Of a DNA stretch of 64,000 nt, positions 52,038-60,112 are shown one piece after another; positions within the stretch are counted from its first letter, which is position 1, and every line of letters begins with the position of its first letter. The position numbers and the translations under genes were made by a program. The notes under the pieces are model-generated. The model saw only the letters and a list, made by a program, of their open reading frames with translations. It was not told the DNA's origin and did not search any database. Source of the DNA: an uncultured beta proteobacterium (GTDB lineage: Bacteria > Pseudomonadota > Gammaproteobacteria > Burkholderiales > SG8-39); NCBI GenBank assembly GCA_902826155.1, contig CADEDU010000005.1:78529-142528 (forward strand), given 5' to 3'.

Positions 52038-53000
52038 ATGAAGAGACACCGTGTACTGCTGTCGCTGCTCGCGGCACTGATTCCAACGGTCGCGTTGGGT
52101 CAGGCCTATCCGGTCAAGCCGGTGAACATCATCGTGCCGTATCCGCCGGGCGGGCTGATCGATCTGGTCGCGCGCATCATCCAGCCGGAGATGCAAAAGG
52201 AGCTGGGCCAGTCGGTGTTGATCGAGAATCGATCCGGTGCCGGCGGCAACGTGGGTGCGGAGTTCGTCGCACGCGCCGCCCCGGACGGCTACACCTTGCT
52301 GCTGGGCAACCCATCGCTCGGCATCAGCGAGAGCCTCTATCCCAAGCTCAACTATCGTCCGCTGCAGGATCTGGTCTACATCGGCCAGTACGGCAAGGTG
52401 CCCAACATCCTGACCGTGCATCCGTCGTTTCCTGCCAAGAACATTCAGGAGCTGATCGCGCACCTGAAGAAGAATCCCGGCAAGTTCAACTACGGTTCGC
52501 CCGGCTACGGCACCTCGCCGCAGCTTTCGGTGGAACTGTTCAAGCAGCGCACGGACACCTTCATCGTTCACATTCCGTTCCGCGGCAGCGGCCCGGCAAC
52601 GGCAGCGTTCATGGCGAACGAAGTGCAGATAATGTTCGACAACCTTCCGCCGCAGGTGCCGAACATCAAGGCGGGCAAGGCGCGCGCGCTGGCAGTGAGC
52701 AGCCTCAAGCGCTCGCCGGTGTTTCCCGACGTGCCGACTCTCGATGAAGCGGGGCTTAAGGGATTCGAGGTCACGTCCTGGTTCGGCTTGAACGCGCCGG
52801 CGGCCACGCCGAAGGAAGTCGTGGCGCGAATCAATCAGGCGCTCAACAAAGTCACCGCCACGCCAGATGTGCGCGAGAAGCTCACCTCGCGGGGTGCCGA
52901 AGTCATCCAGGGAACGCCCGAGCAGTATCTGGCGTTCGTGAAGGGTGAGTACGACAAGTGGGGGCCGGTGATCAAGCGTGCGGGGATCAAACCGGAGTGA
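52038..53000 (+). CDS. Bug/TctC-family periplasmic substrate-binding protein
   Basis: 320 aa from ATG 52038, with TGGAGGATCA upstream. The signal peptide ends near 'VALGQA'. The mature part begins 'YPVKPVNIIVPYPPGGLIDLVARI', then 'VLIENRSGAGGNVGAEFVARAAPDGYTLLLGN'. Sequence differs clearly from the other two Bug proteins in this window, so it likely has a different ligand. It follows ribokinase by 41 bp and converges on the nucleoside hydrolase gene. Confidence 0.92.
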   Translation: MKRHRVLLSLLAALIPTVALGQAYPVKPVNIIVPYPPGGLIDLVARIIQPEMQKELGQSVLIENRSGAGGNVGAEFVARAAPDGYTLLLGNPSLGISESLYPKLNYRPLQDLVYIGQYGKVPNILTVHPSFPAKNIQELIAHLKKNPGKFNYGSPGYGTSPQLSVELFKQRTDTFIVHIPFRGSGPATAAFMANEVQIMFDNLPPQVPNIKAGKARALAVSSLKRSPVFPDVPTLDEAGLKGFEVTSWFGLNAPAATPKEVVARINQALNKVTATPDVREKLTSRGAEVIQGTPEQYLAFVKGEYDKWGPVIKRAGIKPE

Positions 53001-53048
53001 GGAGTAAGGGCGCTCCCGCCCCCGCCGCACCCGGCGACGGGCGTTCCT

Positions 53049-54002
53049 TCACGAATACTCCAGCAGCACCTCCAGTACCAGGTCGATCAACGGACGCTCG
53101 CGTGCCGCCAGTGCCACCTTCGCGTTGGCGTTCGTGGGTGCTTTGATCTGTTCAGTGGAGCCGGGCCGCACGCCCCGCAGATCGCACACCGTCATGCCGC
53201 GGGTGTGGTTGCCCTGCAGCTCGATCTGCACTGATGCGTCGACGTACGTCACCAGTTCGGGCGCCACGTACGGCACCAGCGCGCACACGTCGTGCATCGG
53301 TGCGACGTCCAGTCCGTACACGCGCTGCTGTCGGCTCAGATAGAAATCCATGAGATCGGCGATGGTGCCGGCCACGCGCCGGCCGCTGGCACGCAGGCGG
53401 TCCACGTCCGCCCGATTGAAGCCGGTCTGGCGCGTGACGTTGTAGCCCATCATGCGGATCGGCACACCGCTCGCGAACACGATCGCGGCCGCCTCCGGGT
53501 CGCAGTACACGTTGAACTCCGCCGCAGGCGTGATGTTGCCGAGTGTGGTGGAGCCACCCATGATCGCGATCTCCCGCAGCCAGCCGGCAAGACGCGGTTC
53601 ACGCTGCAACGCGACCGCGAGATTCGTCTGCGGACCGACCAGCGCGATCGTGAGCTCGCCGCGATGGCGATGCGCCGTCTCGATGATGAAATCGACCGCG
53701 TGCATGTCGATCAGTGCGCGGTCGGGGGCGGGCAGCGTCGCGCCATCGAGTCCGGATTTGCCGTGGATCTCGCTCGCCTGGTGTGCGGCCGCGGCCAGTG
53801 GTGCGGCGTGTCCACGGGCCACCGGCACATCGATGCCGGCAAGCGTGCATAGCGCCAGCGCGTTGCGCGTGGTGTTCTCCAGCGTGCTGTTGCCGTGAAC
53901 GGTGGTGATACCCACCAGCTCGAAGCGCCGATGTGCGAACAGTAGCGCGACCGCGTCGTCGTGTCCGGGGTCGCAATCCAGCAGGAGTTTGTGTCGGGTC
54001 AC
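53049..54002 (-). CDS. inosine/uridine-preferring nucleoside hydrolase family protein
   Basis: 317 aa from GTG 54002 (VTRHKLLLDCDPGHDDAVAL). The calcium-binding aspartate cluster DCDPGHDD is residues 9-16. 'GITTVHGNSTLENTTRNAL', 'IMGGSTTLGNITPAAEFNVYCDPEAAAIVF' and the final 'PMHDVCALV' (active-site His/Asp) follow family order. It hydrolyses the N-glycosidic bond of ribonucleosides to base and ribose. The upstream open frame (to 54329) overlaps the mutarotase gene and is rejected. The two genes diverge, 51 bp apart. Confidence 0.9.
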   Translation of the reverse strand: MTRHKLLLDCDPGHDDAVALLFAHRRFELVGITTVHGNSTLENTTRNALALCTLAGIDVPVARGHAAPLAAAAHQASEIHGKSGLDGATLPAPDRALIDMHAVDFIIETAHRHRGELTIALVGPQTNLAVALQREPRLAGWLREIAIMGGSTTLGNITPAAEFNVYCDPEAAAIVFASGVPIRMMGYNVTRQTGFNRADVDRLRASGRRVAGTIADLMDFYLSRQQRVYGLDVAPMHDVCALVPYVAPELVTYVDASVQIELQGNHTRGMTVCDLRGVRPGSTEQIKAPTNANAKVALAARERPLIDLVLEVLLEYS

Positions 54003-54053
54003 CGCGTGCTCCGATCGTGAATCAACGAGTACGCAGCATACAATCGACCCACC

Positions 54054-54932
54054 ATGAACGAAGACTCCCTGGTAGCCATCGCCGACGTTGCGGACGTTCG
54101 ACTCGGCACGTTCCTCGACATTCCAGCGCTGCTTGTCGAAACGCACGCTGCGCGCGCCGCGATCAGCTTGTTCGGTGCACAACTGCTCTCGTATGCGCCC
54201 GCGGGGCACGACGATCTGCTGTGGGTATCGCCGGGCACATCGAAGCCGCCACGACCGATTCGCGGCGGCGTGCCGATCTGCTGGCCGTGGTTCGGCCGGC
54301 AAGGCGTCGAAGCCAGCGCGCCGCAGCACGGCATCGCGCGCACCGCGCCGTGGAAGGTGGCGTTTGCGCAGGCACGCGATGCGGGCAGCGTGGCGCTATC
54401 GCTGGTGCCTCAAGACAGCGCGTTGAATGCGCTGCGCGTCGAACTCATGTTCGAGATCGGCGCGACGCTCACGCAGGCGCTCAAGACCACCAACACCACC
54501 GATGCGCCGGTCACGCTCACCCAGGCGTTTCACACGTACTTTCGCGTGGGCGATGCAGCTCGCGCCGCGATCGGCGGCATCGAGGGGCTCACGTACCTCG
54601 ACAAGCCCAGCAACTTCGCGCGTCGGGTGCAGGATCAACCATGGCGGCTGGAAGGCGAATGTGATCGTGTGTATGTGGGTGCGCGCGGCGCATACACCTT
54701 GGACGACCCGGTGCTCGCTCGGCGCATCCACATCCGCGCAAACAACAGTCGCGCGCTGGTGGTGTGGAACCCGGGTCGTGAACGCATCAGCGCGATCGGC
54801 GACATTCCCCCGGCGAACTGGCGCGAGTTCCTGTGCCTGGAAGTGGCCAATGCCGGCGATGACGTGGTGACGCTTCAGCCGGCGTGCGCGTGCGTGATCA
54901 CGCAGACGTTGTCGGTCGAGCGCAGGAAGTAG
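54054..54932 (+). CDS. D-hexose-6-phosphate mutarotase (YeaD-like aldose 1-epimerase)
   Basis: 292 aa from ATG 54054. 'AAISLFGAQLLSYAPAGHDDLLWVSPGTSKPPRPIRGGVPICWPWFG' is the classical N-terminal block. Also present are 'QHGIARTAPWKV' (catalytic His region), 'LTQAFHTYFRVGD' (second active-site His) and 'PANWREFLCLEVANAGDDVVTL' with the catalytic Glu. It interconverts alpha and beta anomers of glucose 6-phosphate-type sugars. It diverges from nucleoside hydrolase. Confidence 0.9.
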   Translation: MNEDSLVAIADVADVRLGTFLDIPALLVETHAARAAISLFGAQLLSYAPAGHDDLLWVSPGTSKPPRPIRGGVPICWPWFGRQGVEASAPQHGIARTAPWKVAFAQARDAGSVALSLVPQDSALNALRVELMFEIGATLTQALKTTNTTDAPVTLTQAFHTYFRVGDAARAAIGGIEGLTYLDKPSNFARRVQDQPWRLEGECDRVYVGARGAYTLDDPVLARRIHIRANNSRALVVWNPGRERISAIGDIPPANWREFLCLEVANAGDDVVTLQPACACVITQTLSVERRK

Positions 54933-54974
54933 ACCCGCGTTCACCCGTACGGGATCGGCCGCGTCGCGCCCCTT

Positions 54975-55436
54975 CTACCGCGTGGGTTCGTTGGTGTCGC
55001 CGTCGCCCTTGCGCTCGCTGAGCGTGCGCACCAGGAACGCGCCGTTCGATTGCGCCAGCAGCCGATCGCCCGCCCAGATATCGCAGCTCGCGTATGCCAT
55101 GCGCCGCCCGGTCTTCTTGACGATCACGCGCGCTTCGATCCATGCGCCCAGCGGCGCGCCGTTGATGTAGTCGACCTGCAGACTGGTGGTGGCCATCGGC
55201 TGGCCGGTGCCATAGCGCCGGTGGATCGCGTAACCGAGTGCGGTGTCGGCCAGCACCGCGATCATGCCGCCGTGCACATTGCCGCCGAGGTTGGTGTGGC
55301 GTGCATCCGACCAGAAACCCATGGTCGCGCCGAGCGCATCGTGTCGCACGAAAAACGGGCCGGTCAGTTCGCGAAACGCACTGGTGCGCTCGATCGGGGT
55401 GAATCCCTCCGGAGGCGGTTTGTTGGCTTCGTTCAC
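54975..55436 (-). CDS. PaaI-type hotdog thioesterase
   Basis: 153 aa from GTG 55436 (VNEANKPPPEGFTPIER). 'HTNLGGNVHGGMIAVLADTALGYAI' is the hotdog helix with the HGG motif and catalytic acid. 'MATTSLQVDYINGAPLGAWIEARVIVKKTGRRMAYASCDIWAGDRLLAQSNGAFLV' is the domain end. It likely cleaves aromatic or medium-chain acyl-CoAs. A longer frame to 55628 is not protein-like. The 86 bp before the GTG are AT-richer than usual and may hold its promoter. Confidence 0.82.
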   Translation of the reverse strand: MNEANKPPPEGFTPIERTSAFRELTGPFFVRHDALGATMGFWSDARHTNLGGNVHGGMIAVLADTALGYAIHRRYGTGQPMATTSLQVDYINGAPLGAWIEARVIVKKTGRRMAYASCDIWAGDRLLAQSNGAFLVRTLSERKGDGDTNEPTR

Positions 55437-55522
55437 TTGTGATTTACTTTGGGGTAGAGGGGCTGTCGTGTTTCGGATCGTAGCGTTCTTGATTTCGAGA
55501 ACGAACTGCAGGCGGACCGGCC

Positions 55523-56521
55523 TCAGGCCTGGTTCGTTCGCAGCAGCCCGAGTTTTGCCATCACCGGCGCGTCGGTCACGCGAAACAGAATGGCATCGCG
55601 CTCGGCGAGATGCTGGTGCGCGCGCCACGCGGGTACCGCGATCACATCGCCGCGCTCCCAGGCGATCGACTCGCCTTCGATCGTGCTGCGTCCGCTACCC
55701 TGCACGACCGTGTAGACATTGTTCGCCGTCGTCGTGAGCGATGCCGTTTCTCGGTCGGCATCGAGCGCCATCATGTGCAGCCCAAGCGTATCGAGCGCCG
55801 GGGCACCTAACTCGATACTGCGCCCGAATTGCGGATGCGAGGCAGCGCCAGCCAGGCGCGATTGCGTCGCGGCGAACGAGAAGATGTAGGGTGACTCCGG
55901 TGCAGTAGCGATCGGCTGCTGAGTGCGATCGGGATGTTCCTCGAAGAACATCGGCTCGAGCAACTGCACCAAGGGCACGTCGAGATAGTCGACCCACACG
56001 GCTGGTCGCGCGCCATCGTGGCCATGACCATGCCAGCACCACGACGGGGTCAGCACCACGTCGCCATCGTGCATCGGGATCTTCCTCGCATCGACGGTCG
56101 TGAAGGCACCGTCGCCGGCATCGAGTACCAGGCGCAGCGCGTTGGGCGAATGGCGGTGCGAGCGTGCCATCTCCCCCGGCAGGATCGACTGATACGCCAC
56201 CACCATCGTGCGCAGCGTCGCGTACTGATTGCCTTCGATCGGATTGACCAGGATGAGATTGCGCCGCTCGGCCTGCTCGGTCGAAACCAGGCGGCCCGCA
56301 GCGTCGAACGCGGCCTGTGCATCGCGATAGTGCCAGCGATGCGGTTGGAAATTCCTGCGCGGCGCCGGCCAGATCGCAGGCTCGCGCTTGTTCCAGCCCG
56401 CGCCGATCGAGAGCTCCGCGAGCTGCGGATAGAGCACCGGCAGACTCGGTGCAGATCGCAACGCTTCACGCACGGCGGCCGCATCACGTTCCATTGTGGG
56501 CTCCTGTTGAATCGCGTTCAT
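55523..56521 (-). CDS. gentisate 1,2-dioxygenase-like bicupin
   Basis: 332 aa from ATG 56521 (MNAIQQEPTMERD), its start overlapping the upstream stop (ATGA). The first cupin has the iron-binding set 'RSHRHSPNALRLVLDAGDGAFTTVDARKIPMHDGDVVLTPSWCWHGHGHDG' (H-x-H and the later H). The second cupin, residues about 220-325, has 'WERGDVIAVPAWRAHQHL'. The pattern is that of gentisate or 1-hydroxy-2-naphthoate dioxygenases, Fe(II) enzymes that open dihydroxy-aromatic rings. Coupling to a flavin hydroxylase fits a hydroxylate-then-cleave pair. Confidence 0.88.
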   Translation of the reverse strand: MNAIQQEPTMERDAAAVREALRSAPSLPVLYPQLAELSIGAGWNKREPAIWPAPRRNFQPHRWHYRDAQAAFDAAGRLVSTEQAERRNLILVNPIEGNQYATLRTMVVAYQSILPGEMARSHRHSPNALRLVLDAGDGAFTTVDARKIPMHDGDVVLTPSWCWHGHGHDGARPAVWVDYLDVPLVQLLEPMFFEEHPDRTQQPIATAPESPYIFSFAATQSRLAGAASHPQFGRSIELGAPALDTLGLHMMALDADRETASLTTTANNVYTVVQGSGRSTIEGESIAWERGDVIAVPAWRAHQHLAERDAILFRVTDAPVMAKLGLLRTNQA

Positions 56522-58143
56522 CGACCGACAACCCGAGCCAGCCAACGTTCGGGCTGCGCGGGCAACGCGTCGGCGCGCCAGCAAGTATGCCCGTCGGGTC
56601 GTACCAGCACGAAGCGGCGTTCGTAGGCTTGTCGCGCGGGAGCGTGCTTGACATGGTGAACGGTCAGGGGAATGCGGTGCGCACTCGCACAGCGTTCGAG
56701 TTCGCCCGAGTCGGTCGCGATATCCCTAAAATCGAGCAGCACGAAACCTCGCCCAAACAGATCGAGCGTGGAGCGCCCGTCGGAAAATCCGCCGTCCAGC
56801 CACACGTGCGGCGCGCGCGAACCAGGATGCGAGCCCTGCACGTAACGGCTGACTTCGAACGGTGGCGCTGGCGTTTCGTCGGGCCACAGGATCGGCGAAT
56901 CGTCGTAGCGGTAACCCAGGTGAATGCCGAGCGTGAACCACTCGCGCTTCATGATTTCGGTGAAGTACGCGCCGATGCGGGCGCGGGCCGCTGCACCTGC
57001 GGCGGTGTCGTCCCACAACTCGGGCGTTGGCGGCACCGAGCACATGCGTGCCAGATTGCCGCTCGCCTCGCTCACGTTGCGCTCGGCCACTGGTTTGCGT
57101 TCCGCCGTGTAGGCATCGAGCAGCGCCTCACCGCCCCAGCCCGCGCGCGCTGCATCGAGCTTCCAAGACAGATCGACCGCATCGCCGATACCGGTGTTCA
57201 TGCCGAATCCGCCAGTGGGCGACATCATGTGCGCAGCGTCGCCCGCAATGAATACGCGGCGCGCACGAAATGTTTCGGCGACCAGTTCGCGGCGCGTCCA
57301 CGGCACGATCGAGAGGATCTCGTAGTCGAACGGCTTGCCGACGGCGCGGCGGATCGCGGCGTGAATGTCATCGACCGACCACTCGCGCTTCGTCGTGGAT
57401 CCGATGATCGAGAAGCGCCACTGATCGCGACCATTGATCGCAACGATCGTGGCCCAGGTGCCTTCGGGACCGATCAGAATGGCGCGATAGCCGCGCCGGC
57501 GATCGTGTAGCGCGTCGAGACCGTCGGTGCGAAAGATGACGTTGGTGGTGTAGGTGAGCACCGGATTGCCCTGCAGCCGAATGCCGAGCGTCTCGCGCAC
57601 CACGCTGGCTGCGCCGTCGCAGCCGATCAGATACTGCGCCTCGATCGTCTCGTGAGTGCCGCGTTCCTGATCGAACACGACTGCGCGCACGCAATCAGCG
57701 TCCTGGGTGAATGACTCGAGCCGCACTCGATAGCGCAGCGTGACGTTCGCGTGCGACTGCGCAAAGCGCCGCAGGATCGGATCGAACATGTTCTGCGGAC
57801 AGCGCTCGCGCCGTTGCGGCGACTGCTCCGGCGGACGCGCCGCATGCATCGTCGGCATCGGCTCACGGCCGAGCTCCCAGCCGGTGAAGCTGGTGAGGTA
57901 GATGTTGTCCTGCGGATAGTCGCGCGGATAGGCCGAAGCCTCCACCCAAGGCACGATGCCCCATCGCCGGCAGAACTCCATGGTGCGCACGCCCACCATG
58001 TCCATGCGTGGCTGAACGATCGAGCCGTCGCCCTGCTCGACCAGCATGCATGCTTGTCCACGCCAACCGAGGTCGCCCGCCAGCGCCAGGCCGACCGGGC
58101 CGGCGCCGACGATCAGAATCGGGATGCGGATGGGGGTGGTCAC
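56518..58143 (-). CDS. FAD-dependent aromatic hydroxylase (class A flavoprotein monooxygenase)
   Basis: 541 aa from ATG 58143. The FAD Rossmann motif is 'ILIVGAGPVGLALAGDL' near the N-terminus, the DG motif 'LIGCDGAASVVRETL', and the GD motif 'RVFIAGDAAHMMSPTGGFGMNTGIGDAVDLSWKL'. The C-terminal 120 residues form the thioredoxin-like domain usual in MhpA/PheA-like hydroxylases ('FGRGFVLLDF...'). It uses NAD(P)H and O2 to hydroxylate a phenolic or benzoate-type ring. It is translationally coupled to the gentisate-type dioxygenase, whose substrate it may make. The 165 bp before it are unremarkable. Confidence 0.9.
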   Translation of the reverse strand: MTTPIRIPILIVGAGPVGLALAGDLGWRGQACMLVEQGDGSIVQPRMDMVGVRTMEFCRRWGIVPWVEASAYPRDYPQDNIYLTSFTGWELGREPMPTMHAARPPEQSPQRRERCPQNMFDPILRRFAQSHANVTLRYRVRLESFTQDADCVRAVVFDQERGTHETIEAQYLIGCDGAASVVRETLGIRLQGNPVLTYTTNVIFRTDGLDALHDRRRGYRAILIGPEGTWATIVAINGRDQWRFSIIGSTTKREWSVDDIHAAIRRAVGKPFDYEILSIVPWTRRELVAETFRARRVFIAGDAAHMMSPTGGFGMNTGIGDAVDLSWKLDAARAGWGGEALLDAYTAERKPVAERNVSEASGNLARMCSVPPTPELWDDTAAGAAARARIGAYFTEIMKREWFTLGIHLGYRYDDSPILWPDETPAPPFEVSRYVQGSHPGSRAPHVWLDGGFSDGRSTLDLFGRGFVLLDFRDIATDSGELERCASAHRIPLTVHHVKHAPARQAYERRFVLVRPDGHTCWRADALPAQPERWLARVVGR

Positions 58144-58308
58144 GACGTCTTCGCTACGGCGATTGTTCGAAACGGTTCAGATTGCCTGAGTCTGCGCGGA
58201 TTGCGCGGCATCGGGCAAGTCATCAAGCGGATGTCGTGCGCGCGGACGTTGTCGTCGAGGTTTCGCATCGAGATAATCGATGCAGAGAAATTAAGATCGG
58301 AGGTCGAC

Positions 58309-58737
58309 ATGCGGCATCACGCCGTGCTCGCAGTGGGGTGGGTCCTGGCATTGTTCATTGGCGGCGCGGCGGCTCAAGGCCAACAGGCTTCCCAGCACGT
58401 GCGCGTGCTGACCGGGCCTAACGGCGAACGCATCACCATGACGTTTCTCGAACCGCGCGCCAAGAACGAGCTGCTCATCAAGTTCGAAGGCATCGACGGC
58501 GAGTGGAACAACAAGGTTCTGCGCCACAAGCGCATCGTATTCGAACGCGACCACGAGAACTTCGAGCTGTGGACGGCACGCGGCGCGCCCAACTACGTGT
58601 CGATCGTGCAACGCGCATCGGTATACGACGTGTTTCCGATGGGCGCCGGTCGACCGTTGCGCATGGTGCACGATTCGGACGCATCGCAGCGTGCAGGCGC
58701 GGAGCAGTTGAGCGGTCGGGCGGCTGCGCGGCGCTGA
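58309..58737 (+). CDS. secreted protein, paralogue of the next gene
   Basis: 142 aa from ATG 58309, with CGGAGGTCGAC upstream. The signal peptide ends 'GGAAAQG'. The core 'GERITMTFLEPRAKNELLIKFEGIDGEWNNKVLRHKRIVFERDHENFELWTARGAPNYVSIV' aligns along its length with the gene 98 bp downstream, which reads 'GERMTMVYLEPRAKDQLLIKLQGIEGEWDNTVL'. No known family is recognised. The two were formed by tandem duplication and look like periplasmic beta-rich proteins. Confidence 0.75.
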   Translation: MRHHAVLAVGWVLALFIGGAAAQGQQASQHVRVLTGPNGERITMTFLEPRAKNELLIKFEGIDGEWNNKVLRHKRIVFERDHENFELWTARGAPNYVSIVQRASVYDVFPMGAGRPLRMVHDSDASQRAGAEQLSGRAAARR

Positions 58738-58835
58738 TCAGTGATATTCGTCTCAGTCCACGGCTGGATCCCGCACGGATCCACCGCGTCGGCCAGTGAG
58801 AATGCGGCGTTCAACTTCGATACTGGAGCGGCGGC

Positions 58836-59276
58836 ATGTTGAGGTTCCCGGCCCTGATTCTCACCTCGGCGCTCGTGATCGGTGCGGGCGTTGTCGCCGC
58901 GCAAACTCCAAGAGCTCACCCGGTCGCAAAGGTATTCAAAGGCGCCGAGGGTGAACGCATGACCATGGTGTACCTCGAGCCGCGGGCCAAGGATCAACTG
59001 CTGATCAAGCTCCAGGGCATCGAAGGCGAATGGGACAACACGGTGCTGCTGCACCAACGCGTGTCACTCGGCAATCAGCGCGAGAACTACGAGCTGCTGA
59101 ACGTGAAGACCGATCCGAACTACGTGACGGTCGTGTGGCGAGGCGGTGCGTACGAGGTCTACCCGAAAGGCTCGAAGCGCGCGCCGATCCGGATGAGCTA
59201 CGTCGAAACCGAGTCGGCGCGCGTCGACGTGACCGCGATCGTCGACGAGTACACCAGGCGCCAGCGCTCCAACTAG
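58836..59276 (+). CDS. secreted protein, second copy of the tandem pair
   Basis: 146 aa from ATG 58836. The signal peptide ends 'GVVAAQT'. It shares the 'GER.TM.(F/Y)LEPRAK..LLIK..GI(D/E)GEW(N/D)N.VL' core with its neighbour, then 'NYVTVVWRGGAYEVYPKGSKRAPIRMSY'. The C-terminus 'VDVTAIVDEYTRRQRSN' differs from the first copy. Its stop codon lies in a 25-bp repeat. Function is unknown. Confidence 0.75.
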   Translation: MLRFPALILTSALVIGAGVVAAQTPRAHPVAKVFKGAEGERMTMVYLEPRAKDQLLIKLQGIEGEWDNTVLLHQRVSLGNQRENYELLNVKTDPNYVTVVWRGGAYEVYPKGSKRAPIRMSYVETESARVDVTAIVDEYTRRQRSN

Positions 59277-59312
59277 CGCGCGCAGTCAGCGCTCCAACCA
59301 GCGCGCGCAGTC
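59263..59312 (+). repeat. two 25-bp tandem repeats spanning a stop codon
   Basis: Unit 1 (59263-59287) and unit 2 (59288-59312) differ at one base, T versus C. Unit 1 contains the TAG stop of the second paralogue; in unit 2 that codon reads CAG. Confidence 0.8.
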
Positions 59313-59332
59313 AGCACACCAATGAGGGCTTC

Positions 59333-60112
59333 ATGATTCGCGCACTTTTCGCAGCATCGATCGCCACGGTCTTGTTGAGTCTCGCTCTTGACGCGACTGC
59401 CCAGCAGCGCCGCTATACGATGAAAGATCTGGACGCGCTTGCCGCCGGAAAGTCGTGGATCGAGCTTGCCGAGCATCTGGACGACATCGCGCCCGCGAGC
59501 CGCAATAAAGCGTGGGAACAGCTCGCCGAACGGGCCGGCATCGGCCTGCTCGAGGGAAGCGTCGCGCAGCAACGTCCGCTCGAGGGCATCATGACGAGCG
59601 AACATCTGCTTCGCCGCTATGGCCACCTTCAACGCTCGCGCTCATTCATGGACAAGCGTGCCGAAGTCGGGCTCAAGTCGTTCGAGGGTTGCTTTGCCGA
59701 TCGGTGGTCGGCCGAGCATTGCGGCAAGGAACTGCGCACGTTCGTAGCGGCCGACCCCGACAACCGCGATCTGGCATTCAAGGCCGGCAAGCTTGCGCGA
59801 CTGAACATGCGTGACTGGTTCGCGGCCCCATTCTTCAAGGCAGGTCTCGTGAAGGAGAGCGCGTCGCGCAGTTGCAGCGACGAAGACGTCAAGCTCGCCA
59901 CGATGGCAGCGCTCGTGCTGCCCGATCACGACAACTACAGACCGTTCATCGATGCGGGTGTATCGATCGCGCGCGACCTGTGCTGGGCGCCCCTGCAAAA
60001 CGCGCTGATGACTCAGCTCAAGGAGAACAACAGCTACTTCGCGGCCAACAGCTGCGCCTTCCTCAAGGCGAAATCAAGCGCGGATCCGGCCGTCGCCGCG
60101 GCGTGCAAATAG
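59333..60112 (+). CDS. secreted hypothetical protein, 259 aa
   Basis: ATG 59333 opens a signal peptide ('MIRALFAASIATVLLSLALDATA' then QQRR). The mature protein is helical and carries spaced cysteines ('FEGCFAD', 'AEHCGKEL', 'SRSCSDED', 'ARDLCWAPL', 'ANSCAFL', 'AAACK') that could form disulfides in the periplasm. Its opening 'YTMKDLDALAAGKSWIELAEHLDDI' hints at a TPR-like helical fold. No family is recognised. It follows the tandem pair and ends flush against the facing acyl-CoA ligase stop. Confidence 0.7.
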   Translation: MIRALFAASIATVLLSLALDATAQQRRYTMKDLDALAAGKSWIELAEHLDDIAPASRNKAWEQLAERAGIGLLEGSVAQQRPLEGIMTSEHLLRRYGHLQRSRSFMDKRAEVGLKSFEGCFADRWSAEHCGKELRTFVAADPDNRDLAFKAGKLARLNMRDWFAAPFFKAGLVKESASRSCSDEDVKLATMAALVLPDHDNYRPFIDAGVSIARDLCWAPLQNALMTQLKENNSYFAANSCAFLKAKSSADPAVAAACK

